Shown: positions 23,494 through 32,202 of the stretch, one piece after another
How positions within the stretch are numbered: position 1 is the stretch's first letter
Layout of the letters: each line of letters begins with the position of its first letter
NCBI GenBank assembly: GCA_003252535.1
Contig: QKDN01000021.1
Span: 1 to 52,303, forward strand
Length of the DNA: 52,303 nucleotides
Reading direction: 5' to 3'
Source: Campylobacterota bacterium
GTDB lineage: Bacteria > Campylobacterota > Campylobacteria > Campylobacterales > Sulfurovaceae
The notes under the pieces: model-generated
Seen by the model: only the letters and a program-made list of their open reading frames with translations
Databases searched by the model: none
Told to the model about the DNA's origin: nothing
Made by a program: the position numbers and the translations under genes

Positions 23494-24636
23494 ATGAAGA
23501 TATACCGGATCGCCATGCCGAACGACCCGAAAGCCTTTCTGAAGCAGCTCGGAGTAGAGAGCGGCGGTGTTTCGATCATCGCCGACAAGATGGAGCACTA
23601 CTGCTTTTACCTCAAGGATGTCCGTACCCCCGCGCTCAATATCCTCAAGCAGGATGCCCTCAGCATCGGCGCGGAGCTTGCCGTCCCCTCGGGGGTGATC
23701 ACCTGCGAAAAGGAGCACTACGACGCGCTGCTGATCGGGACGCGCAAGCATATCGGGATACTCTCGCGCAAGGAGCTCGCCCAGCCTTTCGGGCTCAAGA
23801 CCCTCGCGGGGGAGCTCAAAGCGTTCCTGAAAGAGCGTCCGTACCCGGTGCAGATCATGGGGGTGATCAATATCAACGAGGACAGTTTCTTCCAGGGGAG
23901 CCGCTTCGCTCCCGATGCCGCGGTGGAGCGGATACGGGGGATGATAGGGGAAGGGGCGCAGATCATCGATATCGGCGCCGTCTCGAGCCGTCCGGGTTCT
24001 GTCGCCGTCCCTGCCGAAGAAGAGCTCGCGAGGCTCCGACCGCTCTTCGATGCGATCAGGGATGAGAGGCTCTGGGAGGAGGCGGTGTTCAGCATCGACA
24101 GCTATGAGCCGCTCGTCCTTGAGTACGCCCTCGAGTGCGGCTTCGGGCTCGTCAACGACATCACCGGGGGGAGCGATCCGCGGGTGATCGGGCTGGCAGC
24201 GCGGTACGGCGCCAAGCTCTGCATCATGCATATGCAGGGGACCCCGCAGACGATGCAGCAGAGTCCACACTACGACGATGTGACGGCGGAGGTGAGCGAG
24301 TTCTTCGAGGAGCGGATAGCGCGGTGCGAAGCGGCAGGGATGCAGCGGGCGGATATCATCCTCGATGTCGGGATAGGGTTCGGCAAGAAGCTCGAGCACA
24401 ATATCGCCCTGATCCGCAACCTCTCCCATTTCAAAAAGTTCGGCTGCCCGCTGCTGGTGGGGGCAAGCCGCAAATCGATGATCGACCAGATCATCCCTAC
24501 CCCCGTCGAGGAGCGCCTCGAAGGGACGCTGGCGATCCACCTCAAAGCCCTTGAGAACGGCGCGCATATCATCCGCTGCCACGATGTGAAAGAGCACTCT
24601 AAAGCGATGAAAGTGTGGGAGGCTCTGAAATTATAA
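23494..24636 (+). CDS. folP: dihydropteroate synthase
   Basis: A 380-residue DHPS, which joins p-aminobenzoate to the pterin pyrophosphate in folate synthesis. The TIM-barrel core begins at about 120: MGVININEDSF is the pterin/substrate loop, DIGAVSSRPGS the second loop, then VNDITGG, CIMHMQGTPQTMQ, DVGIGFGKKLEHN and GASRKSMI. About 115 residues precede the core, a long N-terminal extension I associate with Campylobacterota FolP. The start follows AGGAGTGGGG. In Campylobacter folP sits after the delta-prime gene at the lysC-hobA locus; here that locus (46.5-48.9 kb) lacks it, so folP has moved about 25 kb or more. Confidence 0.93.
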   Translation: MKIYRIAMPNDPKAFLKQLGVESGGVSIIADKMEHYCFYLKDVRTPALNILKQDALSIGAELAVPSGVITCEKEHYDALLIGTRKHIGILSRKELAQPFGLKTLAGELKAFLKERPYPVQIMGVININEDSFFQGSRFAPDAAVERIRGMIGEGAQIIDIGAVSSRPGSVAVPAEEELARLRPLFDAIRDERLWEEAVFSIDSYEPLVLEYALECGFGLVNDITGGSDPRVIGLAARYGAKLCIMHMQGTPQTMQQSPHYDDVTAEVSEFFEERIARCEAAGMQRADIILDVGIGFGKKLEHNIALIRNLSHFKKFGCPLLVGASRKSMIDQIIPTPVEERLEGTLAIHLKALENGAHIIRCHDVKEHSKAMKVWEALKL

Positions 24637-24658
24637 TTTTTTAACGATATTTTCTTGC

Positions 24659-24664
24659 TATAAT
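24659..24664 (+). promoter_or_regulatory. extended -10 box TGCTATAAT
   Basis: TG-C-TATAAT 30 bases before the ATG at 24695, after a T-rich run. It separates the GAF-receiver gene from folP. Confidence 0.65.
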
Positions 24665-24694
24665 ATTAGGGTTAAAAAATCGGAGAGAATTTGT

Positions 24695-25801
24695 ATGAAT
24701 TATGAAAACAGCAAAGAGGTAAGAAATACACTACTGGATGCCATCGAAAGAACCGACCGGAAGATGGTCTATACCACACTCACAAATTATACCCAGTCTG
24801 ATCATATTTCGATATGGATCTATGACGGTCAGAAGAGGGAGCTTCATGAGATGGAGCTCCAGAAGACCATCGCTATCGACGATATCGATCCGCGCTCGCT
24901 CCTGAGCGAAGCGATCTACGACAAGAGCATCAAGCTCTACAAACACATCACAAGCGACAAGAACTACAACCCGGAATTCGACAACCCCTACAGGATCAAG
25001 CTCCGGTCGCAGCTGGTGATCCCTGTGGTGGAGAGTGACAGGCTCATGGGGATCATCCGTCTCTCCCGGACTATCAAGAGCACGGCGAACTATACCCACC
25101 ATATGATCGAGAACATCCGGGAGATATACCCGGTACTCATAGAGCTTTGCTCCTGTCTGCTCGGGGCAGAGGGGAGCCAGAGAGGCCCTTTCAAATGTGT
25201 GTCGGCCCAGGAGTCGGAAGAGGTCTCTATCAGGACAGAGGCCAGAGAGATCAAAAAGCTCCTGAAAGACATCTTCAACAAAAGCTCCAACGGCAGGATC
25301 ATCCAGCTGGTCACTGCCGGTATGCAGAATATCGACCAGATACTCATGGAGTTCGATGCTGAAAGGCAGGCAGAGGAGCCCAGGGTATCGCAGACGCCGA
25401 CCATCAAAAAAGAGAAGCTCAATATCCTCATCGTCGATGATACCAGGCTCAACACATCAATCCTCAAAGCACTTCTGACTGATCAGAGATTCGAGATATC
25501 GATAGCCGACGACGGGGATGTGGCACTTGAGAAGCTAGAGAAGATGCGCGAGAGGGAAAACAGCATCGATATCCTCTTCCTCGATCACCATATGCCGCGG
25601 ATGCTCGGTTCCGAGGTCGCCCAGCATATCGTCAAGGAGCCGAAAAAATATACCGATGGCAAGATATATATCGTTTCGATCACCAACGACCCCGAAGCGA
25701 TCCTCGACAAGAAATATCTCTATGACTTCCATATCAGAAAGCCGTTCATGAAAGCGGAGATCATGAACGTCGTCGAGAAGATCGAAAACATCATAGGGTA
25801 A
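24695..25801 (+). CDS. GAF-receiver regulator (paralog 1)
   Basis: A 368-residue cytoplasmic protein. Residues 1-155 form a GAF-like sensory domain, a helical linker follows (about 180-235), and 241-368 is a CheY-type receiver with the acidic pair D248/D249, phospho-acceptor D297 (FLDHHMP), T/S switch region and K349. There is no DNA-binding, GGDEF or other output, so it must act by protein contact. An extremely similar protein is encoded at 30223 on the other strand; the two agree in the first 150 and last 130 residues and differ in the linker. No histidine kinase is adjacent, but a diguanylate cyclase and its likely sensor lie between the two paralogs. Confidence 0.87.
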   Translation: MNYENSKEVRNTLLDAIERTDRKMVYTTLTNYTQSDHISIWIYDGQKRELHEMELQKTIAIDDIDPRSLLSEAIYDKSIKLYKHITSDKNYNPEFDNPYRIKLRSQLVIPVVESDRLMGIIRLSRTIKSTANYTHHMIENIREIYPVLIELCSCLLGAEGSQRGPFKCVSAQESEEVSIRTEAREIKKLLKDIFNKSSNGRIIQLVTAGMQNIDQILMEFDAERQAEEPRVSQTPTIKKEKLNILIVDDTRLNTSILKALLTDQRFEISIADDGDVALEKLEKMRERENSIDILFLDHHMPRMLGSEVAQHIVKEPKKYTDGKIYIVSITNDPEAILDKKYLYDFHIRKPFMKAEIMNVVEKIENIIG

Positions 25802-25825
25802 CCAGCCGCCGGTATCCAGGTGTAG

Positions 25826-27367
25826 TTATCCGGAGACTATCGTGTTCTTTCCGCTTCGCTTCGCCTCGTAGAGGAGATCGTCGACCCTTTTGTAAAGGGT
25901 GTCGAAAGTATCGTCATACCTGATGGCGGTCACTCCCATGCTCACCGTCACCTGACGTCCTTCGATCATCCGGTGTTCCCGTATGGCACTGAGCACCCTC
26001 GATGCGAGTTTGTCTGCCGCATCGATATCCTGTGTGGTGAGGATCGCGAACTCTTCTCCGCCGAGCCTGAACGCATGGTCATCCTCCCTGATGATGTTCT
26101 TGACAAGTTCGCTCATCTCCCGCAGTACCTTGTCCCCCTCCTGGTGCCCGTACTGATCGTTGATCGCTTTGAAATCGTCGATATCGTACATGATCAGCGT
26201 CGACCTGATCGCTTTTCTGTGATCTGCTTCGATCGCTTCATGGGCCTTGATATTGAACGATTTGCGGTTGAGGAGGCCGGTGAGTTCGTCGATATAGATC
26301 ATCGAAGTGATCTTCTCCTGCGCGAGATGGAGATCGGTGAGGTTCCTGCTGATCCCCAGGATACCGACCGTGCCGTCAGGGTAGCGGAAGGGGATCTTCT
26401 GCGTATGGTAATAGGCCTTGGTCCCGTCGGGGTATTCGACCCATTCGTAGTTGGCGTTGATCTTCCCTTCGGCGAGTATCTTCTGGTCCATCCTTCTGAA
26501 AAACACCGCGTGTTCGTCGTCGAAAAGGTCGAAATCGGTGCGCCCGATCAACTCCTCCCGCGAACAGCCGACAAGCTTCGAGAAAGAGAGGTTCCCGCCG
26601 ACATAGCGGAGTTCCTTGTCCTTGTAAAAGATCAGGTCGTCTGCCGCATTGATGATGGAGTCGAGCAAGATACTGTTCTTGTCCAGCTCCGCGAAACTGT
26701 CGATGATCGTGTGGTCGATCGCATCGAGCTCTTCTATCATGAAATGGGAATGGGTCAGATCCTTGCGGGATATTTTCTTATTGATGGTCTTGATCGGTTC
26801 CATGACGAACCGTTCGATCAGCCAGAAAACGATGAGGAAGATGATCGCTACACCGTAGATGATGTAGTAGATATGCTCGTTCATCGTCTCTTTGATATCT
26901 TTGTAGATGTAGTCCCTGTTGAGTTTGATGAAGATGTCGTATTCGTGGTTGTCCGAATGTCTGGTAAGGGTGAGTTTGATATAGCGGCTGAAGTCCGGTG
27001 ACTGTTGCATCCTGAAATCATCGAAGTTGATAAACGGCAGTTCTTTGCCTGATTCACCGGCGAGTACCCTGTCCGTGGAGACCGTGATGCGCCCCTCTTC
27101 GGTCACAAGGATATGGTCGATAAAGCCGTGCACCAGCGCGTGGGAATCGAAGATGTCAAGGGCACTCTGGATATTGCCCGTACGGTCGACATGGAGGGAG
27201 ATGTCGTACCGGAGCAGTTTGCAGTAGTCTGCGATCCTCTGTTTGTGAATATTGAGGAGCTTGGATTCCTCTTTCTTGTAGCTGAGGATATTGGACAATG
27301 TCAGGCTGATGAAGATCAGGGTCCCGAGGAGAAACCAGAAGAACTTTTGATCGATCCGCTTTTTCAT
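25826..27367 (-). CDS. membrane PAS-diguanylate cyclase
   Basis: A 513-residue enzyme making cyclic di-GMP. Membrane helices at about 9-28 and 166-187 bracket a periplasmic sensor of about 135 residues. A HAMP-like linker, a PAS domain (about 235-345, with NAADDLIFYKD and FYYHTQKIPF-type strands) and a GGDEF domain (about 350-513) follow. The active-site motif is GGEEF and the inhibitory site RxxD (REDD) lies exactly five residues before it, so product inhibition should be intact. The start MKKRIDQK overlaps the stop of the binding-lipoprotein gene by 4 bp, suggesting that the lipoprotein delivers its ligand signal to the periplasmic domain of this cyclase. Confidence 0.9.
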   Translation of the reverse strand: MKKRIDQKFFWFLLGTLIFISLTLSNILSYKKEESKLLNIHKQRIADYCKLLRYDISLHVDRTGNIQSALDIFDSHALVHGFIDHILVTEEGRITVSTDRVLAGESGKELPFINFDDFRMQQSPDFSRYIKLTLTRHSDNHEYDIFIKLNRDYIYKDIKETMNEHIYYIIYGVAIIFLIVFWLIERFVMEPIKTINKKISRKDLTHSHFMIEELDAIDHTIIDSFAELDKNSILLDSIINAADDLIFYKDKELRYVGGNLSFSKLVGCSREELIGRTDFDLFDDEHAVFFRRMDQKILAEGKINANYEWVEYPDGTKAYYHTQKIPFRYPDGTVGILGISRNLTDLHLAQEKITSMIYIDELTGLLNRKSFNIKAHEAIEADHRKAIRSTLIMYDIDDFKAINDQYGHQEGDKVLREMSELVKNIIREDDHAFRLGGEEFAILTTQDIDAADKLASRVLSAIREHRMIEGRQVTVSMGVTAIRYDDTFDTLYKRVDDLLYEAKRSGKNTIVSG

Positions 27368-28224
27368 AGGAGTGTCCCGGTCTCTACGCCCCGTGAGTCG
27401 AGGAGGGTTTTCTGGGATGGCTCCGGGTCCAGCATCCATTTGATATCATTCAACGACCCTATGAACTCTTCGTAGCTCTGCCCTTCGAGATATTTGTAAA
27501 CCGTGCGGTAGTATTCCACCGGGTTGTTCTCGAGGGCGGCTATGGCTCTTTTGATGATTGCTTTGAGCTTTTTGTACCGTACAGGGTCTTCGGGGATATC
27601 CTGCCTGCGTACGAAGAGCATATCGGCGATGAGAAGGTCGCTCTGTTTGGTCGTCGTGATGACATGGAGCCCTTTTTCGATATGTCTCGATGCGTAGGGA
27701 TAATATGTGACGATGATCGACGGCTCTCTGAACTTGAGCTCGGCGATGAACGACTGGGTATTGCTCTTGAGATCGAATGTGATATTGTTCCATTTCCTCG
27801 AATCCTTGAAATATTGCCAGAGCAGGAGATTGATGCTTTCGTATTCGAGATAGACGTCGACCCCGGTGTCATGGAGAGCATAGAGCTCTTCTTTGGTCAT
27901 GTTGGAGAGGATCATATCCCCTCCGTAGGAGCGGTCGAGGGCGATGAGCGGGGCAAAGCTCTCCTTGACCGCTTCGTATTCCATCTGCGTTGCGCAGAAT
28001 CCGTCGACCAGACCTCTTTTGGCGAACTCCAGCGAGGCAGCGAGGGAAGTGGTGGAGACGACCTTGATATCGAGGTCTTCCAGCCACCCTTTCTGATAGG
28101 CATAGAGGAGCGGGGTGTAACCCACCCAGTTGCTGACGGCGATCGTGGTCTGCGGTCTTTCACGGGTATTCCCGCCGCACCCTGTTGACAATAATAATGA
28201 TAAGATTATGATAAGTAGTCGCAT
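27364..28224 (-). CDS. ABC-type solute-binding lipoprotein, signalling type
   Basis: A 286-residue periplasmic lipoprotein: signal peptide ending in the lipobox LLSTGC (Cys 16), then an NMT1/SsuA-like type II binding fold (IAVSNWVGYTPLLYAYQKGWL; GLVDGFCATQMEYEA; LEYESINLLLW). Relatives bind thiamine precursors, sulfonates, taurine or nitrate. No permease or ATPase gene is nearby; instead the gene overlaps a membrane diguanylate cyclase by 4 bp. This is the arrangement known from NspS-MbaA, where a binding protein reports a ligand to a c-di-GMP enzyme. The ligand is unknown. The -10 box sits 7 bases before the ATG, so the mRNA may be leaderless. Confidence 0.85.
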   Translation of the reverse strand: MRLLIIILSLLLSTGCGGNTRERPQTTIAVSNWVGYTPLLYAYQKGWLEDLDIKVVSTTSLAASLEFAKRGLVDGFCATQMEYEAVKESFAPLIALDRSYGGDMILSNMTKEELYALHDTGVDVYLEYESINLLLWQYFKDSRKWNNITFDLKSNTQSFIAELKFREPSIIVTYYPYASRHIEKGLHVITTTKQSDLLIADMLFVRRQDIPEDPVRYKKLKAIIKRAIAALENNPVEYYRTVYKYLEGQSYEEFIGSLNDIKWMLDPEPSQKTLLDSRGVETGTLL

Positions 28225-28230
28225 ACCTAT

Positions 28231-28236
28231 ATTGTA
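28231..28236 (-). promoter_or_regulatory. -10 box TACAAT, possibly leaderless transcript
   Basis: TACAAT on the minus strand ends 6 bases before the ATG at 28224. There is no Shine-Dalgarno between them other than AGG touching the start. Confidence 0.5.
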
Positions 28237-28293
28237 ACAGATATGTTGACAGAAAGTGTAAAAATATTCTGGCAGAGTGGAGAAAGAGGGTGA

Positions 28294-28680
28294 TTATTTC
28301 TCCAGGTAACGCTCCAGGATGATCTTGGCGGCGACAGAGTCGAGTCTGCCGTCCCTCCGGTCGCGGAACTGCCCCCTGATATATTCGGCGGCTTCCTGTG
28401 AGGAGCCCTGTTCGTCCTGGTAATCGACCGGGATGGAGAGATCGAGCAGCGAGACGAAATGCCTGATCCGTCTTTGCATCTCTTCCGAGGATGAGCCGTC
28501 GAAGGGGAGTCCGACGATGAGTCGTTCCGCCCCCCATTCGATGATGCGGTCAGCCACGTCGCGGGCTGCCTGGTTACGGTTCTTTCGCAGGATGGCATCG
28601 AGAGGAAGGACCACTTTGCCATCGGGGCTGAAAGCGAATCCTATCCTCTTGAGTCCTACATCTATACATGCATATTTCAT
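28294..28680 (-). CDS. ruvX: putative Holliday junction resolvase / pre-16S rRNA nuclease
   Basis: A 128-residue YqgF/RuvX protein with an RNase H-like fold: ACIDVGLKRIGFAFS (first catalytic Asp, D7), LIVGLPFDGSSSE, YQDEQGSS and the final RLDSVAAKIILERYL with the last catalytic Asp. In E. coli the family matures the 5' end of 16S rRNA. The start MKYACIDVG is clear from the family, though the frame stays open far upstream. TATAAT lies 6 bases before the ATG with no room for a ribosome binding site, so translation from a leaderless mRNA is predicted. Confidence 0.9.
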   Translation of the reverse strand: MKYACIDVGLKRIGFAFSPDGKVVLPLDAILRKNRNQAARDVADRIIEWGAERLIVGLPFDGSSSEEMQRRIRHFVSLLDLSIPVDYQDEQGSSQEAAEYIRGQFRDRRDGRLDSVAAKIILERYLEK

Positions 28681-28686
28681 AAAAAG

Positions 28687-28692
28687 ATTATA
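28687..28692 (-). promoter_or_regulatory. ruvX: -10 box TATAAT of ruvX
   Basis: GGCTATAAT on the minus strand ends 6 bases before the ruvX ATG at 28680; transcription should start at or next to the A of the start codon. Confidence 0.65.
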
Positions 28693-28727
28693 GCCAAAGA
28701 TAAATTTGAATATAACTCTTGCTTTGA

Positions 28728-28733
28728 TACAAT
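28728..28733 (+). promoter_or_regulatory. -10 box TACAAT
   Basis: GATACAAT, 38 bases before the ATG at 28772, divergent from ruvX. Confidence 0.5.
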
Positions 28734-28771
28734 TGCGAAAATTGTTAAAAATACAACAACAAAGGATAGCC

Positions 28772-29005
28772 ATGCCTATAGTCAAAAAAATATTCCTCCT
28801 CGTAACATTTTCGATCTTTTCGGTCTCTTCGATCATCTCCGGGGAGCTTTCCGAAGCAGAACAGTTCAAAGCCATAGACAAAGCGGAAGAGGATACGCTC
28901 GATGCATACAACAAAGAAGTGAACAAAAATGTGAACGATGACCAGCAGCCGCAGGTTGACAGTGGAGAAAGAGAGAAAGAAAAAGCCGGAGAACCGCAAA
29001 AATAG
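28772..29005 (+). CDS. small secreted acidic protein
   Basis: A 77-residue protein with a signal peptide (about 1-24, ending SIISG) and a highly charged, probably unstructured remainder rich in Glu, Lys, Asp and Gln. The ATG follows AAAGGA. No family is recognised. It stands alone between ruvX (divergent) and the peroxidase, which has its own promoter. Likely periplasmic; possibly a peptide linked to redox or stress response by position only. Confidence 0.6.
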   Translation: MPIVKKIFLLVTFSIFSVSSIISGELSEAEQFKAIDKAEEDTLDAYNKEVNKNVNDDQQPQVDSGEREKEKAGEPQK

Positions 29006-29067
29006 GTATGCCGTATACTCCTCCATGAGGGCTGAAAGTATCAATATATTTTATATATTCGATAATC

Positions 29068-29096
29068 TTGACACATTGACTCTTTTTGAGTACAAT
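29068..29096 (+). promoter_or_regulatory. sigma-70 promoter of the peroxidase gene
   Basis: TTGACA (29068-29073) and TACAAT (29091-29096) are separated by exactly 17 bases, the best -35/-10 match in the window; the ATG is 35 bases further on after AAAAAGGA. Confidence 0.75.
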
Positions 29097-29131
29097 GACA
29101 GGACAATAATTATTATTAAAAAGGAATTATT

Positions 29132-30157
29132 ATGAGAAAAATAGCGCTGGCTTCTATTACGGCTTTAGCATTTATCAGCAGCTCGGCAGTGGCCAATGAC
29201 CTGGTCAAAAAAGCTACCGATGCCAACCTCAAACCGATCCCTTCAAAGATAGAAGAGCTCAACAAGCTCATCGATCCGAAGGGGGAGATCACTCCTGCCA
29301 AGCTCGAACTGGGCAAAAAGCTCTATTTTGATCCAAGACTTTCAAAAAGTAACCTGATCAGCTGTAACACCTGCCACAACCTCGCACTCGGTGGCGCCGA
29401 CACGGTATCTGCGGCTATCGGGCACAAGTGGACTGCCAACCCGCACCACCTCAACTCACCGACGGTATACAACGCGGTATTCAACAAAGCGCAGTTCTGG
29501 GACGGCAGAAGCCCGCACCTTGCCGATCAGGCACAGGGTCCTATCCAGGCAGGTCCGGAGATGGCTGCTCCCAAAGAGCTCGTAGAGAAGAGGGTCAACT
29601 CTATCCCTGCGTATGTCGAGGAGTTCCAGGCAGCATACGGCAAGGATGTCAAGGTGACATTCGAGAAGATCGCCGATACTATCGCACTCTTCGAACACAC
29701 GCTCGTCACTCCTTCAAGATATGACGAGTTCCTCGAAGGGAAAGCCGACGCACTCACCAAAGAGGAGCAGGACGGTCTCTCGCTCTTCATCGACAAAGGG
29801 TGTGTAAGCTGTCACAATGACATCGCTGTGGGCGGTAGCATGCAGCCGTTCCAGGTGGTCAACAAATACAAGTTCGCCGACGTCGGTGACTTCAAAGGTG
29901 ACGCGAACGGTATGGTGAGAACACCGACACTCAGAAACATCGCAGAGACAGCTCCGTACTTCCACAACGGCCAGGTATGGACGCTCGAAGAAGCGGTCAA
30001 GACCATGGGAAGCGTACAGCTCGGTATCGATATCAATGACAAGGAAGCGGCATCTATCGCAACATTCCTCAAAGCGCTTACAGGCAAGAAACCGGAAGTG
30101 GTCTACCCGGTACTTCCTGCAAGTACCTATGACACTCCGAAACCTGACGCAATGTAA
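29132..30157 (+). CDS. di-haem cytochrome c peroxidase
   Basis: A 341-residue periplasmic enzyme of the bacterial CCP/MauG family that reduces hydrogen peroxide with electrons from cytochrome c. A signal peptide (1 to about 21, SSAVA) is followed by two c-type haem sites: CNTCH (C78, C81, H82) and CVSCH (C224, C227, H228). WDGR and the TPTLRNIAETAPYFHNG motif complete the family signature. It has a consensus promoter, strong ribosome binding site and a terminator, so it is a single-gene unit. Codon use is typical of highly expressed core genes here. It likely protects against peroxide during microaerobic respiration. Confidence 0.95.
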   Translation: MRKIALASITALAFISSSAVANDLVKKATDANLKPIPSKIEELNKLIDPKGEITPAKLELGKKLYFDPRLSKSNLISCNTCHNLALGGADTVSAAIGHKWTANPHHLNSPTVYNAVFNKAQFWDGRSPHLADQAQGPIQAGPEMAAPKELVEKRVNSIPAYVEEFQAAYGKDVKVTFEKIADTIALFEHTLVTPSRYDEFLEGKADALTKEEQDGLSLFIDKGCVSCHNDIAVGGSMQPFQVVNKYKFADVGDFKGDANGMVRTPTLRNIAETAPYFHNGQVWTLEEAVKTMGSVQLGIDINDKEAASIATFLKALTGKKPEVVYPVLPASTYDTPKPDAM

Positions 30158-30161
30158 TCAC

Positions 30162-30179
30162 AGGAGAGCTTCGGCTCTC
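30162..30179. terminator. hairpin with UUCG loop between convergent genes
   Basis: GGAGAGC-TTCG-GCTCTCC, a 7-bp perfect stem closed by a UUCG tetraloop, 4 bases after the peroxidase stop. It lies between convergent genes and can serve both; a weak T-rich run follows. Confidence 0.8.
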
Positions 30180-30222
30180 CGCTTATCTTCATATAGATAA
30201 TTTCTGTTCTTATTTCCAATTC

Positions 30223-31338
30223 CTAACTGCAAACAAAACCGATGTTACTTTTGATCTTTTCGATCACATTCATGATCTCAAGTTTCATAAATGGCTTTCG
30301 GATATGAAAATCATAGAGATGTTTTTTGTCAAGTATTGCTTCGGGATCATTGGTGATAGAGACGATATAGAGCTTGGTAGCTGTGAATTTTTGCGGCTTT
30401 TTGAAAATATATTCAGCTACTTCGGAGCCAAGCATATTGGGCATATGGTGATCGAGAAAAACGATGTCGGCACTGTTTTGTTTTTTGTGCATCTTGGCAA
30501 GGGTTTCGAGAGCCACATCACCGTCATGGGCAATATTGATATCGAATTTGGTATCATGCAGGAGCGCTTTGAGGATTGAAGTATTGAGCTTGGTATCGTC
30601 TACTATGAGTATATTGAGCCGTTCTTTGTTGCTATGGGCAAGAGTATCTGTTTGTGATAGAGTGATTCTTTGTATTCTGTATACTTCGGAAAGCTGCTCA
30701 ATATTAGACCGGCTAAGTTCTATGAGTTCCAGAACCTTGCTGTCGGAGCTTTTTTGCCGCATAATTTCAAGCAGTTTCCTGATGCTCTCGATATCACCTT
30801 TGATACACTGATCTGTAGACGGAAAAGTTGTATGGCATTTGAACGGCCCCCTGGATTCATTTTCTTTATCGGCAATACATGAGAAAAGTTCTATGAGGAT
30901 AGGATATATCTCCTTGACATTATCAATGACACGGTTGCTGTAGATTTTTGTACTCTTGATCGTTTTGGAAAGTCTGATCACCCCAAGAAGGTATCTGTCT
31001 GCTGTGACCGGTATTACGATTTGGGATTTGAGTTTGATCTTATAGAGATTATCAATCTTTGGATTGTAGTTCTTGTCACTGTTTACATGCCGATAGAGTT
31101 TGATTTTTAGGCTTCTTATTGCTTCTGCTAGGAATGAATCGGGTTCTGCTTCTTCAACAGTGATGGTTTTTTGGAGTTCCATTTCATGGAATTCCTTGTT
31201 TTGCGCATCATATACCAGTACAGAAATATGATCGGATTGCGTATAGTTCATAAGAGTTGTATAAATTGTTTTTCTATCGGCTCTTTCTATAGCATCCAAA
31301 AGGATATTTCTTACCTCTTTGGAATTTTCAAAATCCAT
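30223..31338 (-). CDS. GAF-receiver regulator (paralog 2)
   Basis: A 371-residue paralog of the protein at 24695 with the same layout: GAF-like domain (1-155), variable linker, receiver with D247/D248, phospho-acceptor D296 (FLDHHMP) and the K in IRKPFM. The segments NYTQSDHIS, RGPFKC, LNILIVDDT and SITNDPEAILDKK are shared. Its DNA is more AT-rich than that of paralog 1, so one copy may have come by transfer rather than recent duplication. It has no output domain either. It lies downstream of and convergent to the peroxidase. Confidence 0.87.
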   Translation of the reverse strand: MDFENSKEVRNILLDAIERADRKTIYTTLMNYTQSDHISVLVYDAQNKEFHEMELQKTITVEEAEPDSFLAEAIRSLKIKLYRHVNSDKNYNPKIDNLYKIKLKSQIVIPVTADRYLLGVIRLSKTIKSTKIYSNRVIDNVKEIYPILIELFSCIADKENESRGPFKCHTTFPSTDQCIKGDIESIRKLLEIMRQKSSDSKVLELIELSRSNIEQLSEVYRIQRITLSQTDTLAHSNKERLNILIVDDTKLNTSILKALLHDTKFDINIAHDGDVALETLAKMHKKQNSADIVFLDHHMPNMLGSEVAEYIFKKPQKFTATKLYIVSITNDPEAILDKKHLYDFHIRKPFMKLEIMNVIEKIKSNIGFVCS

Positions 31339-31368
31339 ATTGTAGTCCCCACCATATTAGTGGTGGAT

Positions 31369-31374
31369 ATTATA
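31369..31374 (-). promoter_or_regulatory. -10 box TATAAT of GAF-receiver paralog 2
   Basis: GCTTATAAT on the minus strand, 30 bases before the ATG. A 6-bp hairpin (CCACCA/TGGTGG, 31350-31367) sits between it and the GGGG ribosome binding site. Confidence 0.6.
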
Positions 31375-31419
31375 AGCTATAAAAATAACAAAATTATTTC
31401 AAGACTATAATACTGACCT

Positions 31420-32202
31420 TTAACTCCTGAACAGTGTCCCACCCTGGTGGACACCGTCTATCAGGTAGCTTCTCACATCGCTGAGGTCGAATCCGCTGGC
31501 GAGGAACATCTCCCTGTTTCGCTGGAGGAGGAAGTCTGCCGACTGGAGCTTCGTGACGATGCCGCCGGTGGCATATTCGTTGTTGGGGGAGTGCGCTGCT
31601 TCGAGCTCTTCGGGTTCGATGGCGGTGACCACTTTCCTCGGTTTCGCGTCGGCGTGTTTGTTGGGATCTTTGTCGTAGTATGCCCTGATATCGGAGAGGA
31701 TGATCAGCAGCTGCGCGTCGAAGTAGTAGGCGACATGAGCCGAGAGCCTGTCGTTGTCGCCGAATACCAGCTCCTCTACGGCTGTAGCGTCGTTCTCATT
31801 GATGATGGGGATGACACCGTGTTCGAGGAGCTTGTCGATGGCCGCCTTGGCATGGGCGGTCGCCTTGCGCGAGTCGAAATCGTCCGCGCTGAGGAGTATC
31901 TGCGAGCAGAGCATGTCGTAGTCGTTGAACTTGCTCTGGTACATCCCCAGCAGCAATGGCTGGCCGATGGCGGCGAGCGCCTGCTTGTTGGCGATGACCT
32001 TTTTGTCGAGGCCGAGTTTGGTCGAGCCTGCGGCGACGGCACCGGAACTCACCAGCAGCACCTCATAGCCGCTCTTCTGGAGGTCACTGATGAGGTTCAC
32101 GAGGGCTCTCATGCGATCTCTGGCGATGATCCTCTGTCCCGTGGCACTGTCGGTCTCGGTGAGGACATGGGAGCCTACCTTGATGACGATCCTTTGGTTC
32201 AT
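31420..32202 (-). CDS. proB: glutamate 5-kinase
   Basis: A 260-residue amino-acid kinase performing the first step of proline synthesis. Family motifs: [11 protein letters not shown] at the start, [33 protein letters not shown] and [10 protein letters not shown]. It stops after the kinase domain and lacks the C-terminal PUA domain of the E. coli enzyme, as in many Campylobacterota. The start MNQRIVIK overlaps the obg stop by 4 bp, so the two are coupled; the obg-proB order is common in this phylum. Confidence 0.93.
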   Translation of the reverse strand: MNQRIVIKVGSHVLTETDSATGQRIIARDRMRALVNLISDLQKSGYEVLLVSSGAVAAGSTKLGLDKKVIANKQALAAIGQPLLLGMYQSKFNDYDMLCSQILLSADDFDSRKATAHAKAAIDKLLEHGVIPIINENDATAVEELVFGDNDRLSAHVAYYFDAQLLIILSDIRAYYDKDPNKHADAKPRKVVTAIEPEELEAAHSPNNEYATGGIVTKLQSADFLLQRNREMFLASGFDLSDVRSYLIDGVHQGGTLFRS

